Assembly (NCBI RefSeq): GCF_900106995.1
Contig: NZ_FNOK01000025.1
Location: forward strand, 73,903-131,285
Reading direction: 5' to 3'
Length of the DNA stretch: 57,383 bases
Source of the DNA: Saccharopolyspora shandongensis
GTDB taxonomy: Bacteria > Actinomycetota > Actinomycetes > Mycobacteriales > Pseudonocardiaceae
The notes below the pieces were generated by a model. That model worked only from the letters and a program-made list of their open reading frames with translations, did no database searches and was not told the origin of the DNA. Below are positions 7,542 through 17,637 of this stretch, piece by piece (positions within the stretch are counted from its first letter, which is position 1; every line of letters begins with the position of its first letter). The translations under genes and the position numbers were made by a program.

Positions 7542-8455
7542 TGGCGGATGCGCAGGTGATCCCGCTGCGCGCGGCGGACCGGGAGCAGCTGGAAGCCGCG
7601 AAACCACCGGAACCCGGCTGGGAGGACGCCGTCATCGACGCGCTGGCGTTCGCCCGGCGGCGGTTGCTCGGCGACTACCAGGTCGACGAGTTCGGCTTCG
7701 ACCAGGAGCTGACCGACGAGGTGTTCCTCCGGCTCCTGCGGCCGGTCTACGAGAAGTGGTTCCGGGTAGAGGTGATCGGCGGCCACCACGTGCCCGTCGA
7801 CCGCGGCGCGCTGGTGGTGGCCAACCACTCCGGCACGCTGCCGTGGGACGCGCTGATGACCACGGTCGCGCTGCACGACCACATCGAGGCGCCCCGGCAC
7901 CTGCGGATGCTCGGCGCCGATCTGCTGTTCTCGATGCCGGTGCTCGGCCCGCTGGCCCGCAAGGCCGGGCACACGCTGGCCTGCAACCCGGACGCGGAGC
8001 GGCTGCTGACCAACGGCGAGCTGGTCGGGGTGTGGCCGGAGGGCTTCAAGGGCATCGGGAAGTCGTTCAAGGACCGGTACAAGCTGCAGCGCTTCGGGCG
8101 CGGCGGGTTCGTGTCGGCCGCGCTGCGCACCGGCGCGCCGATCGTGCCCTGCTCGATCGTGGGCGCCGAGGAGATCTACCCGAAGCTGGCGGACATCAAG
8201 CCGCTGGCGCGGTTGCTCGGCGTGCCGTACTTCCCGGTCACGCCGTTCTTCCCGCACTTCGGGCTGCTGGGGGCGGTGCCGCTGCCGTCGAAGTGGTACA
8301 TCGAGTTCGGCGAGCCGATCGAGACCTCGTCGTTCCCGGAGGGCGCGGCGGACGACCCGATGCTGGTGTTCAGCCTCAGCGACCAGGTTCGCGAGATCAT
8401 CCAGCAGACCCTCTACCGCCTGCTCTCCCAACGCACCAACGTCTTCCTCGGCTGA
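7541..8455 (+). CDS. Lysophospholipid/glycerol acyltransferase family protein
   Basis: The 304-residue protein has a PlsC-like acyltransferase domain. The first block is NHSGTLPWD near residue 92, in which the His and Asp are two residues further apart than in the standard HX4D; the MGAT-like subgroup shows this variant. A later block, GVWPEGFKGIGKSFKD, corresponds to the substrate-binding EG motif. A third block has GAPIVPCSIVGAEE. It should transfer an acyl group to a glycerolipid at the membrane. It corresponds to Rv0502. GTG at 7538 directly before the ATG is an alternative start; no Shine-Dalgarno precedes either, and a 12-codon ORF overlaps the start. Confidence 0.8.
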   Translation: MADAQVIPLRAADREQLEAAKPPEPGWEDAVIDALAFARRRLLGDYQVDEFGFDQELTDEVFLRLLRPVYEKWFRVEVIGGHHVPVDRGALVVANHSGTLPWDALMTTVALHDHIEAPRHLRMLGADLLFSMPVLGPLARKAGHTLACNPDAERLLTNGELVGVWPEGFKGIGKSFKDRYKLQRFGRGGFVSAALRTGAPIVPCSIVGAEEIYPKLADIKPLARLLGVPYFPVTPFFPHFGLLGAVPLPSKWYIEFGEPIETSSFPEGAADDPMLVFSLSDQVREIIQQTLYRLLSQRTNVFLG

Positions 8456-8460
8456 CCGCG

Positions 8461-8474
8461 GTTTCAATTGAAAC
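8461..8474. repeat. GTTTC-AATT-GAAAC palindrome
   Basis: A perfect 14-base palindrome lies 5 bases after the acyltransferase stop. It shares the GTTTC-N4-GAAAC design of the paired palindromes at 5490-5546 and 11215-11272, but stands alone with a different centre. Confidence 0.5.
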
Positions 8475-8644
8475 TGGGCTCAACCTGGTGAGTGCCGAGG
8501 CCAGGGATTGTAAGGCGGTCGCCGTGCCGGTGCCGCGTTGCGGACCGGGCCGTCCGTTGTTCTATTTGTGCTGGTGAACGTGCTTTTTCCGTGAGCTCTA
8601 ACGCGGAAATCCGGACAGTTACCAGACGAAGCGGACGGTGCGTG

Positions 8645-11176
<2,532 letters not shown>

Positions 11177-11211
11177 AGCTCGATGCGGCTCTTGGGGAGC
11201 TTGGTCAACGC

Positions 11212-11275
11212 GGCGGTTTCACACGAAACCGGCGTTCTCCACGCCTGCCGGGCGACGGTTTCGCGCGAAACCGCC
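11212..11275. repeat. Dispersed paired-palindrome repeat, copy 2
   Basis: GGTTTCACACGAAACC (11215-11230) and GGTTTCGCGCGAAACC (11257-11272) sit 42 bases apart, against 41 in copy 1 at 5487-5550, with a related spacer. It lies about 35 bases after the stop of the ClpC-like gene and before the HdeD-like gene. Confidence 0.7.
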
Positions 11276-11411
11276 ACCGCCCCAACAGGCTTCGCCACGT
11301 CCGGGAGAGCTTCCGCAGCACCCGGAATCGCCGTTGCGGCGGAGCCACCCGGAGCGGTGGTCTGGGCGGTTCGGGAGTGCGCCGGTCCGAATCCCGTGGG
11401 AAGGATGGATC

Positions 11412-11996
11412 ATGAGTAGCCTTTCGGATGATCCGACCCAGGCGGTGACCGACCGGCTCGCGAAGCTGGCCTGGGGGTCCGTGCTCGTCGTCGGCCTCTG
11501 CTCGCTCGTCGTCGGCGTGCTCGCGCTGGTCTGGCCGCGGGCGACGCTGATCGTCCTCGGCGTGCTGTTCGGCGTCTACCTGCTGGTCAGCGGCGTGCTG
11601 CAGATCATCGCGGCGTTCGGCACGCACGTGACGGCGGCGATCAGGGTGCTGGCGTTCATCAGCGGCGCGCTGTCGATCCTGCTGGGCTTGCTGTGCTTCC
11701 GGGGCGAGATGCAGTCGATCCTGTTCCTGGGCCTGTGGATCGGCATCGGCTGGCTGTTCCGCGGCGTCACCCAGACGACCGCGTCGATCGCCGACCGGGC
11801 GATGCCCGCGCGCGGCTGGCAGATCTTCATGGGCATCGTCACGGCCCTGGCGGGGATCGTGCTGATGGTCTCGCCGCTGACGTCGGTGGCGCTGCTGGTC
11901 CTGTTCGGCGGGATCTGGCTGGTCGTCCTCGGCGTCGTGGAGATCATCACCGCGTTCCGGATCCGCTCCGCCGCGAAGCGGCTCGCCACTGGATGA
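11412..11996 (+). CDS. HdeD-like (DUF308) membrane protein
   Basis: The 194-residue protein has about six closely packed hydrophobic segments arranged as three similar pairs, the pattern of DUF308/HdeD proteins. Characteristic segments include ALVWPRATLIVLGVLFGVYL and SILLGLLCFRGEMQSI. Enterobacterial HdeD is linked to acid resistance; the actinobacterial role is not established. The ATG at 11412 is preceded by GGAAGGAT 6-7 bases away. A strong hairpin follows. Position after a chaperone gene hints at a stress role, but this is inference. Confidence 0.8.
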   Translation: MSSLSDDPTQAVTDRLAKLAWGSVLVVGLCSLVVGVLALVWPRATLIVLGVLFGVYLLVSGVLQIIAAFGTHVTAAIRVLAFISGALSILLGLLCFRGEMQSILFLGLWIGIGWLFRGVTQTTASIADRAMPARGWQIFMGIVTALAGIVLMVSPLTSVALLVLFGGIWLVVLGVVEIITAFRIRSAAKRLATG

Positions 11997-12045
11997 CCCC
12001 GATGACCGGACGCGCGAGCGGGAGGGGCGCGCCCGGCCTTCGGAT

Positions 12046-12090
12046 GGGCCGGTGCGGTGGGCGGGGATGCCACCGCACCGGCCCGGTTTT
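12046..12090 (+). terminator. Terminator after HdeD-like gene
   Basis: GGGCCGGTGCGGTGG at 12046-12060 pairs perfectly with CCACCGCACCGGCCC at 12070-12084 (15 bp, 9-base loop), followed by GGTTTT. Confidence 0.85.
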
Positions 12091-12162
12091 CGCGTGGCCG
12101 CCGTCGGTGTGCGCGGTCATGCTTTCGCCGAGTCCCAATCCACTACCGGTGGGGAGAATCCG

Positions 12163-12570
12163 ATGAGTTCCCGGCTCAACCCGTACATCAGCTTCGACGG
12201 CGACGCCCGGCAGGCGATGGAGTTCTACAAGAGCGTCTTCGGCGGCAACCTGACGGTGAGCACCTTCGGCGAGTTCGGCGCCCCGGACCCGAGCAGCGCG
12301 GACAAGGTCATGCACGCGATGCTCGAGACCGGCAGCGGCTTCACGCTCATGGCCTCCGACACGCCGCCGGGCATGGAGCACAAGCCGGGCACCAACATCT
12401 CGGTGAGCCTCAGCGGCGACTCGGAGGACGAGCTGCGCGGCTACTGGGCGAAGCTGTCGGAGGCGGGCACGGTGGCGGTCCCGCTGGAGAAGCAGATGTG
12501 GGGCGACACGTTCGGGATGTGCGTGGACCGGTTCGGCATCGGCTGGATGGTGAACATCGCCGGCTCGTGA
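12163..12570 (+). CDS. VOC family protein (PhnB-like)
   Basis: The 135-residue protein resembles the PhnB/3-demethylubiquinone-like branch of the vicinal oxygen chelate superfamily: NPYISFDGDARQAMEFYKSVFGG at the N-terminus, HAMLETGSGFTLMASD in the middle and MCVDRFGIGWMVNI at the end, giving the two beta-alpha-beta-beta-beta units. Most family members have no assigned substrate. The ATG at 12163 has GGGGAG about 6 bases upstream. It stands alone between two hairpins. Confidence 0.82.
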   Translation: MSSRLNPYISFDGDARQAMEFYKSVFGGNLTVSTFGEFGAPDPSSADKVMHAMLETGSGFTLMASDTPPGMEHKPGTNISVSLSGDSEDELRGYWAKLSEAGTVAVPLEKQMWGDTFGMCVDRFGIGWMVNIAGS

Positions 12571-12589
12571 CCGGCGCAGGTGATTTCCG

Positions 12590-12638
12590 GGGCCGCGAGC
12601 CCGCCGGCTGCTACGACCGGCTGGAGGGCTCGCGGCCC
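12590..12638. terminator. Hairpin between convergent VOC and HAD genes
   Basis: GGGCCGCGAGCCC at 12590-12602 pairs with GGGCTCGCGGCCC at 12626-12638 (13 bp), and the inner bases GCCGGC/ACCGGC can extend it. It fills the gap between converging genes. Confidence 0.75.
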
Positions 12639-12644
12639 GTTCGT

Positions 12645-13574
12645 TCAGGACCGGTCGCGGCGCCGGTAGGCGAGGCCGGCCGCTACCGCCCCCGCGATGG
12701 CGCTGGCCCCCATGATCGAGTTCAGGCCGATCCGCGCCGCCTTGCGGCCCGTCCGGAAGTCCCGGACCTCCCAGCCGCGGGCCCGGGCGATGTCGCGCAG
12801 CCGCTGGTCCGGGTTGACGGCCACCGCCGTGCCCACCGCCGACAGCATCGGGATGTCGTTGGCCGAGTCCGAGTACGCCGTGCAGCGGCGCAGGTCCAGG
12901 CCTTCGCTGGCGGCCATCGCCCGCACCGCGTGCGCCTTCGCGCGCCCGTGCAGCATCTCGCCGACCAGCCGGCCCGTGTACACGCCGTCGGAGCTCTCCG
13001 CGACCGTGCCCAGCGCGCCGGTCAGCCCGAGCCGCCGCGCGATGATCTGCGCCAGCTCCACCGGGGTCGCCGTCACCAGCCACACCCGCTGGCCGGCGTC
13101 GAGGTGCATCTGGGCCAGCGCCCGGGTGCCCGCCCAGATCCGGTCCGCCATCAGCTCGTCGTAGATCTCCTCGCTGAGCTCCACCAGCTCCGAGACCTTG
13201 CGGCCGGCCACGAACGACAGCGCCTGCTCCCGGCTGGCCTGCATGTCCTGCGGGTTCTCCCGGCCGCCGACCCGGAACTTCAGCTGCTGCCAGGCGAACC
13301 CGGCCAGGTCGGTGGCGGTGAGGAACTTGCGGGCGGCGAGTCCGCGGGCGAAGTGGAACAGCGAGGCGCCCATCATCATCGTGTTGTCGACGTCGAAGAA
13401 CGCCGCGGCGGTGAGGTCGGGCGGGGTGGCCAGCGAGCCGTCTGGGACGGGTGCGGCGGCGACGGCGGCCTCGGCGGACGCGCGACCGGCCACCTTCGCG
13501 CTGTCGATCGGATCGGAGCCGGGCGCGCGCGAGCTCTGGTCCGCGCCATCGGCTGAGCCTTGACGTGTCGGCAC
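12645..13574 (-). CDS. HAD-IB family phosphatase (SerB-like)
   Basis: The 309-residue protein carries all HAD motifs: FFDVDNT (nucleophile Asp, about residue 59), LVTATPVELAQ (motif II Thr), HGRAKAHAVR (Lys) and YSDSANDIPML (motif IV acidic pair). The cap helices fit subfamily IB, which includes phosphoserine phosphatase and related phosphate monoesterases. A hydrophobic stretch near the C-terminus followed by RRRD suggests a membrane anchor. About 50 disordered residues precede the domain, so the GTG start at 13574 (GGGAGG upstream) could be somewhat too far out. It corresponds to SerB1/Rv0505c; the true substrate is unproven. Confidence 0.83.
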   Translation of the reverse strand: MPTRQGSADGADQSSRAPGSDPIDSAKVAGRASAEAAVAAAPVPDGSLATPPDLTAAAFFDVDNTMMMGASLFHFARGLAARKFLTATDLAGFAWQQLKFRVGGRENPQDMQASREQALSFVAGRKVSELVELSEEIYDELMADRIWAGTRALAQMHLDAGQRVWLVTATPVELAQIIARRLGLTGALGTVAESSDGVYTGRLVGEMLHGRAKAHAVRAMAASEGLDLRRCTAYSDSANDIPMLSAVGTAVAVNPDQRLRDIARARGWEVRDFRTGRKAARIGLNSIMGASAIAGAVAAGLAYRRRDRS

Positions 13575-13714
13575 CGCCGCGCCTCCCGGGGGTCCTCCGG
13601 TGTTGTCGTGCGAAGTTCCAGGTCTTGCCGACCCGGGCCGACCCGGCTCAGCAGGTCTCTAGCTTAAGACCTGGCCGCAACCGAACTTGCGCACCTCCGC
13701 CGTGGCGTGGTGGT

Positions 13715-13762
13715 CCGCGATCCCCGCGGAAATCGGACCTCCGATTTCCGCGGGGATCGCGG
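13715..13762. terminator. 23-bp perfect hairpin after the sigma factor gene
   Basis: The arm 13715-13737 (CCGCGATCCCCGCGGAAATC plus GGA) is perfectly complementary to 13740-13762, leaving only two loop bases. It begins 8 bases beyond the sigma factor stop on the minus strand and precedes the HAD gene. No U-tract is present; a role as insulator or RNase-resistant 3' end is plausible. Confidence 0.75.
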
Positions 13763-13769
13763 CGGGAGG

Positions 13770-14414
13770 TCAGCGGAGGTCGTCGGGCAGCAGCTGCGCC
13801 AGCCGGCGGATCGCGCGGTGCTGGAGGGCCTTGACCGCCCCCTCGTTGCGCTGCATCGCGGCCGCCGTCTCGGTCACCGACAGGCCCTGCAGGAACCGCA
13901 GCCGGATGCATTCGCGCTGGTCGGGGTTGAGCTGCCGGACGCAACTGAGCAGCTCTCGGTGGGTCGCCTCGGTGAGCACGTGCTGTTCCGGGCCGAAGTG
14001 CGTCCGGCCGACCGGCAGGTTGTCGGTGACGTCGGAGGTGGGGATCTCCAGCCGGTTCCGGCTGGACTTGATGTGGTCGAGGATGAGGTTCTTGGCGATG
14101 GTGATGAACCAGGCCGCCACATCGCGGCCCTGGTAGCTGATGGAGGCGATCCGGCGCAGCGCGCGCAGGAACGTCTCGCTGGTGATGTCCTCGGCCAGGC
14201 AGTGGTCGCTGACCCGGAACAGCACGTACCGGTAGACGATCTGGGCGTACTCGTCGTAGAGGTGGCCGAAGGCGTCGTTGTCGCCCTGCTGCGCGGCGCT
14301 GACGTAGGCCCAGCTCTCGGTGCCCGGCCTGGGCACCGATCGGGAGACCGGGACGTCGACGCTGCGGAAGGGTGCGGCCGGGGCGGGGGGTGCGAGCGTC
14401 TTCGGGCTGCTCAT
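13770..14414 (-). CDS. bldN: ECF sigma factor, BldN homologue
   Basis: The 214-residue protein has region 2 (AFGHLYDEYAQIVYRYVLFR, then EDITSETFLRALRR and QGRDVAAWFITIAKN) and region 4 (LNPDQRECIRLRFLQGLSVT, NEGAVKALQHRAIRRLAQLL). These blocks match Streptomyces BldN almost word for word, including the end LLPDD. BldN directs early development genes. The N-terminal extension is only about 30 residues, shorter than the ~86-residue pro-sequence recalled for the S. coelicolor protein. The close neighbourhood of rex and hem genes also matches Streptomyces. The partner anti-sigma gene rsbN, downstream in Streptomyces, is absent here. AGGAGGT precedes the ATG. Confidence 0.88.
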   Translation of the reverse strand: MSSPKTLAPPAPAAPFRSVDVPVSRSVPRPGTESWAYVSAAQQGDNDAFGHLYDEYAQIVYRYVLFRVSDHCLAEDITSETFLRALRRIASISYQGRDVAAWFITIAKNLILDHIKSSRNRLEIPTSDVTDNLPVGRTHFGPEQHVLTEATHRELLSCVRQLNPDQRECIRLRFLQGLSVTETAAAMQRNEGAVKALQHRAIRRLAQLLPDDLR

Positions 14415-14775
14415 CTCTTGCGACCTCCTGCCGTCGTTGGCGGACCGGCTTGGTGCGGGTGAGACGCACCGGTGCCGGTGTCATGTCGCGGTGTCCGGCG
14501 GACACCCGCCTCCGGCCGGCCAACGGGGCTCCGATGGCCTGGTGACGCCGGGGGCGTGGGCGTTGGAGCAGCAGCATACGTGTTGTTACTCGGAAGTAGG
14601 TAGTACTACTCGGTGACGCTCTGGTTGCAGAGCGTGTTCAGCCGGGGTGCGACGCCTAACTCCGACAGGTGATTTTGGACACTTGACCAGCGCGGTCGGT
14701 GTCGTGCCGTTACCCGGCCCGCTGGGTACTTTGGAGGCCGCGAAGTCGGCCCGAATTTCTCCCTGGAGCGAAGGC
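14415..14775. promoter_or_regulatory. Divergent control region between bldN and glutaredoxin gene
   Basis: No gene is seen in these 361 bases. An AT-richer cluster at 14583-14616 contains TACTCGG twice (14587-14593 and 14607-14613) around GTAGGTAGTAC, with GTTAC at one end and GTGAC at the other. Such a cluster between divergent genes is a likely regulator site; the GTnAC elements recall BldD half-sites but their spacing does not fit the consensus I know. GGAGCGAAGG precedes the glutaredoxin start. Confidence 0.4.
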
Positions 14776-15012
14776 ATGCACGAGGTGACGGTGATGACCC
14801 GCGAGGGTTGCCACTCCTGCGCGGACGCGATCTCCGACGTGCGGCGGATCTGCGCAGAGCTCGATGTGTCGTGGTCCGCGCAGGACGTGGACACCGACCC
14901 GGAGCTGCGCGCGGAGTACGGCGACCGGGTCCCGGTGATCTTGATCGATGGAGTCGAGCACGGCTACTGGAAGGTCGAGGAGGACCGCTTCCGCCGGGCC
15001 CTGGCCCGCTGA
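14776..15012 (+). CDS. Glutaredoxin family protein
   Basis: The 78-residue thioredoxin-fold protein has the redox motif CHSC at residues 12-15 after the first strand (EVTVMTREG), a cis-Pro motif RVPVILIDG near residue 56 and a final helix. It resembles the small glutaredoxin-like DUF836 group rather than classical glutaredoxins. Likely a cytoplasmic thiol-disulfide carrier. It lies just upstream of rex, as in mycobacteria and streptomycetes, which fits a redox theme. The ATG at 14776 has GGAG about 9 bases upstream. Confidence 0.87.
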   Translation: MHEVTVMTREGCHSCADAISDVRRICAELDVSWSAQDVDTDPELRAEYGDRVPVILIDGVEHGYWKVEEDRFRRALAR

Positions 15013-15400
15013 CCCGTGATCTTGGCCGGTGGTCGGTGCGGGTTGCCGCCATCACGTGCTCCAGACCACGCGTTTTGGCACGTCGGGGGGCCATCGGCAA
15101 TGATGGCGGGGAAGGCTTGCGCCTCCGGCGGAGTCCGGCCCTGCGACTTTGTGCATGCGTTCACAAATTAGTTACGGTGTACGGGTCGGGTCGCCGGATT
15201 CTCGGTGTGGATCAGCGGATCAGGTGTCGAGCCGTCGGATGCCGGCGGCGTTCGCGGATGACGCCGAGCAGCCGGTCGGCGGACCGGCCGGTGTCGGAGC
15301 CCCAACCTGAGCAGCGATGTCGGGAAGTGGGCGACGACCGCCGCGCCTCCGGGCGCGGACGGGCAGGCCAAAGCAGCAGGTAGGGCGAGGGAGATCCAGC
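15013..15400 (+). promoter_or_regulatory. rex-hem operon leader with Rex operator
   Basis: No gene is seen here. TTGTGCATGCGTTCACAA at 15149-15166 is a near-perfect Rex operator, matching TGTGAACGCGTTCACA at 14 of 16 positions. TTTGTG (15148-15153) and TACGGT (15173-15178) could be -35 and -10 with a 19-base spacer, so bound Rex would cover the promoter. Rex leaves DNA when NADH is high. The leader to the rex GTG would be about 215 bases long and has no further element I can name. Confidence 0.85.
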
Positions 15401-16255
15401 GTGACGGCCCACGGAGCGGACGTGCAGGACGGTGACGGGCAGGCCGAGGCCGATTCCCGGACCGACTCCAAGCAGTCGCCGGCGATCGAGGTCCCCGCGG
15501 CTCGGGAGCGCGCCAGGGCGATCCCGGAAGCCGCCGTCGCCCGGCTCGCGGTCTACCTGCGGGCGCTGTCCAGTCTCGCCGAGCAGAACGTGGGCACGGT
15601 CTCCAGCGATGAGCTGGCCGTCGCCGCCGGGGTCAACTCCGCGAAGCTGCGCAAGGACCTCTCCTACATCGGCTCCTACGGCACCCGCGGCGTCGGCTAC
15701 GAGGTCGCGGTGCTCATCGGCCAGATCGAGCGCATCCTGGGCCTGACCCGCAAGCACAGCGTCGCGGTGGTCGGGATCGGTAATCTCGGCCACGCGCTGG
15801 CCAACTACGGCGGCTTCCCGGGCCGCGGCTTCCCGGTCTCCGCGCTGTTCGACCTCGACCCGGACCTGGTCGGCGTGCCGGTCGGCGGCATCCCGGTCAA
15901 CCACATCGACGACATCGTCGAGGTGTGCGCCGAGCGCGAGGTCACCATCGGCGTCATCGCCACGCCCGTGCAGGGCGCCCAGGAGGTCTGCGAGCGTTTG
16001 GTCGCCGGCGGCGTTACGTGCATCCTGAACTTCGCGCCCGTCGTGCTGCAGGTCCCCGAAGACGTCGAGGTGCGCAAGGTCGACCTGGCGGTGGAGATGC
16101 AGATCCTGTCGTTTCACGTGGCCCGACGTCAGCAGGAAGCGGCGGCGGAAGCCGGCCGATCCGATGTGGACGGTGCGGACATCGGTCCGCCGGGCGGCGG
16201 AGATCGGGTGTCGGGTCAGGTCGAATCGGCGGACAGGATGGTGGAACGGCTGTGA
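15401..16255 (+). CDS. rex: Redox-sensing transcriptional repressor Rex
   Basis: The 284-residue protein has an N-terminal winged helix (IPEAAVARLAVYLRALSSLA, then VAAGVNSAKLRKDLSYIGSY, the recognition helix) and a Rossmann domain with VAVVGIGNLGHALANYGGF that binds NADH/NAD+. A C-terminal domain-swapped helix follows (VDLAVEMQILSFHVARRQQ). About 40 disordered residues precede and 40 follow the fold. The GTG at 15401 was chosen for the GGGAGAT about 9 bases upstream. A Rex operator lies upstream, so it probably autoregulates with the hem genes. Its stop overlaps the hemA start by 4 bases. Confidence 0.96.
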   Translation: MTAHGADVQDGDGQAEADSRTDSKQSPAIEVPAARERARAIPEAAVARLAVYLRALSSLAEQNVGTVSSDELAVAAGVNSAKLRKDLSYIGSYGTRGVGYEVAVLIGQIERILGLTRKHSVAVVGIGNLGHALANYGGFPGRGFPVSALFDLDPDLVGVPVGGIPVNHIDDIVEVCAEREVTIGVIATPVQGAQEVCERLVAGGVTCILNFAPVVLQVPEDVEVRKVDLAVEMQILSFHVARRQQEAAAEAGRSDVDGADIGPPGGGDRVSGQVESADRMVERL

Positions 16256-17637
16256 ACCTGCTCACCGTCGGGATTTCCCACCACAGCGCCCCGGTGCGGG
16301 TGCTGGAGCGCGTCGCGATCGGCGGCGATGACGTCGCCAAGCTTCTCGGCGAACTGCTGCAGCGCGAGCACATCTGCGAGGCGTTCATCATCTCGACCTG
16401 CAACCGGGTCGAGGTCTACGCCGTCGCGGAGACCTTCCACGGCGGCCTGGACGACGTGACGTCCGTGCTCGCCCGGCACGCGGGTGCGGAGGTAGGCGAG
16501 CTCGCCGACCACCTCTACGTCTACTACGCGGGCGCCGCGGTGGAGCACCTCTTCTCGGTGTCCGCGGGCCTGGACTCGATGGTCGTAGGTGAGGCGCAGA
16601 TCCTCGGCCAGCTGCGGCAGGCCTACGGCGCGGCTGACGAGAACGGCACCGTCGGCAAGACGCTGCACGAGCTCGCGCAGCAGGCGCTCCGCGTCGGCAA
16701 GCGGGTGCACGCCGAGACCGGCATCGACGCCGAAGGCGCGTCGGTGGTCTCCGAGGCGCTCGCCGACGCCGAGGTCGCGCTCGACGGCTTGGCCGGGCGC
16801 AGCGCGCTGGTGGTCGGCGCGGGCTCGATGGGCGGCCTGGCCTCCGCGCAGCTCAAGCGCGCGGGCATCGGCGAGGTCGTGATCGCCAACCGCACCGCGG
16901 CCAACGGCGAGCGGCTTGCCTCGTCGCTGCGCGCCGACGGCGTCGCCGCCCGCACCGCCGACCTCACGGACCTCAGCAGCGCGATCGCCGCGGCCGACCT
17001 CGTGGTGGCCTGCACCGGCGCGATCGGCGCGGTGGTGACCGAAGACGTGGTCGCGGCGGCGCTGACCGTCCGCGACGACCGCCCACTGCTGTGCTGCGAC
17101 CTCGGCCTGCCCCGGGACATCGCGCCCGAGGTGGCCGGACTGCCCGGCGTGACCGTCGTCGACCTGGAGAGCCTGCAGCAGCGGCTGTCGGACAAGCAGG
17201 GCGGCAACGAGTCCGAGCGGGCCGCACAAATCGTCGCCGAGGAACTGCGCGGCTACCTCGCCGCGCAGCGCTCGGCCGAAGTGACTCCGACCGTGACCGC
17301 GCTGCGCAAGCGCGCCGCCGAGGTCGTGGACGGCGAACTGCTGCGACTCGATTCGCGGCTGCCTGAACTGGACGGCGACGTGCGCGACGAACTGGCGCGC
17401 ACCGTCCGTCGCGTGGTGGACAAGCTCCTGCACACGCCGACGGTCCGGGTCAAGCAACTCGCGTCGGTGCCCGGCGGTGCCGGGTACGCCGACGCGCTCC
17501 GAGAGCTCTTCGAACTCGATCCGCAGACGACTGCCGTGCTCGGCACCCCGCAGGCCGACGAGAGCCTTCCCGGCGGGGTCACCGTCGCCCAGGCGCGCCT
17601 GCGCGGTCGAGCAGAACAGGACGGTGAGGACCGTTGA
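16252..17637 (+). CDS. hemA: Glutamyl-tRNA reductase
   Basis: The 461-residue enzyme makes glutamate-1-semialdehyde from Glu-tRNA with NADPH, the committed step of the C5 tetrapyrrole pathway. The catalytic-domain signature GISHHSAPV is followed by ISTCNRVEVYA with the nucleophilic Cys near residue 50, GEAQILGQLRQAY, a Rossmann motif VVGAGSMGG, and a C-terminal dimerisation helix region. It starts with GTG overlapping the rex stop and ends overlapping the hemC TTG, so rex-hemA-hemC are translationally linked. Confidence 0.97.
   Translation: MNLLTVGISHHSAPVRVLERVAIGGDDVAKLLGELLQREHICEAFIISTCNRVEVYAVAETFHGGLDDVTSVLARHAGAEVGELADHLYVYYAGAAVEHLFSVSAGLDSMVVGEAQILGQLRQAYGAADENGTVGKTLHELAQQALRVGKRVHAETGIDAEGASVVSEALADAEVALDGLAGRSALVVGAGSMGGLASAQLKRAGIGEVVIANRTAANGERLASSLRADGVAARTADLTDLSSAIAAADLVVACTGAIGAVVTEDVVAAALTVRDDRPLLCCDLGLPRDIAPEVAGLPGVTVVDLESLQQRLSDKQGGNESERAAQIVAEELRGYLAAQRSAEVTPTVTALRKRAAEVVDGELLRLDSRLPELDGDVRDELARTVRRVVDKLLHTPTVRVKQLASVPGGAGYADALRELFELDPQTTAVLGTPQADESLPGGVTVAQARLRGRAEQDGEDR

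Noticed and set aside
8480..8640. CIRCE or HspR (HAIR) operator upstream of the ClpC-like gene
   Set aside because: I searched by eye for TTAGCACTC/GAGTGCTAA and CTTGAGT/ACTCAAG pairs and found none with correct spacing.
11183..11419. Small protein with VSHET/VSRETA motifs after the ClpC-like gene
   Set aside because: These peptides are translations of the dispersed palindrome repeat and appear in several frames and both strands, so they are not real genes.
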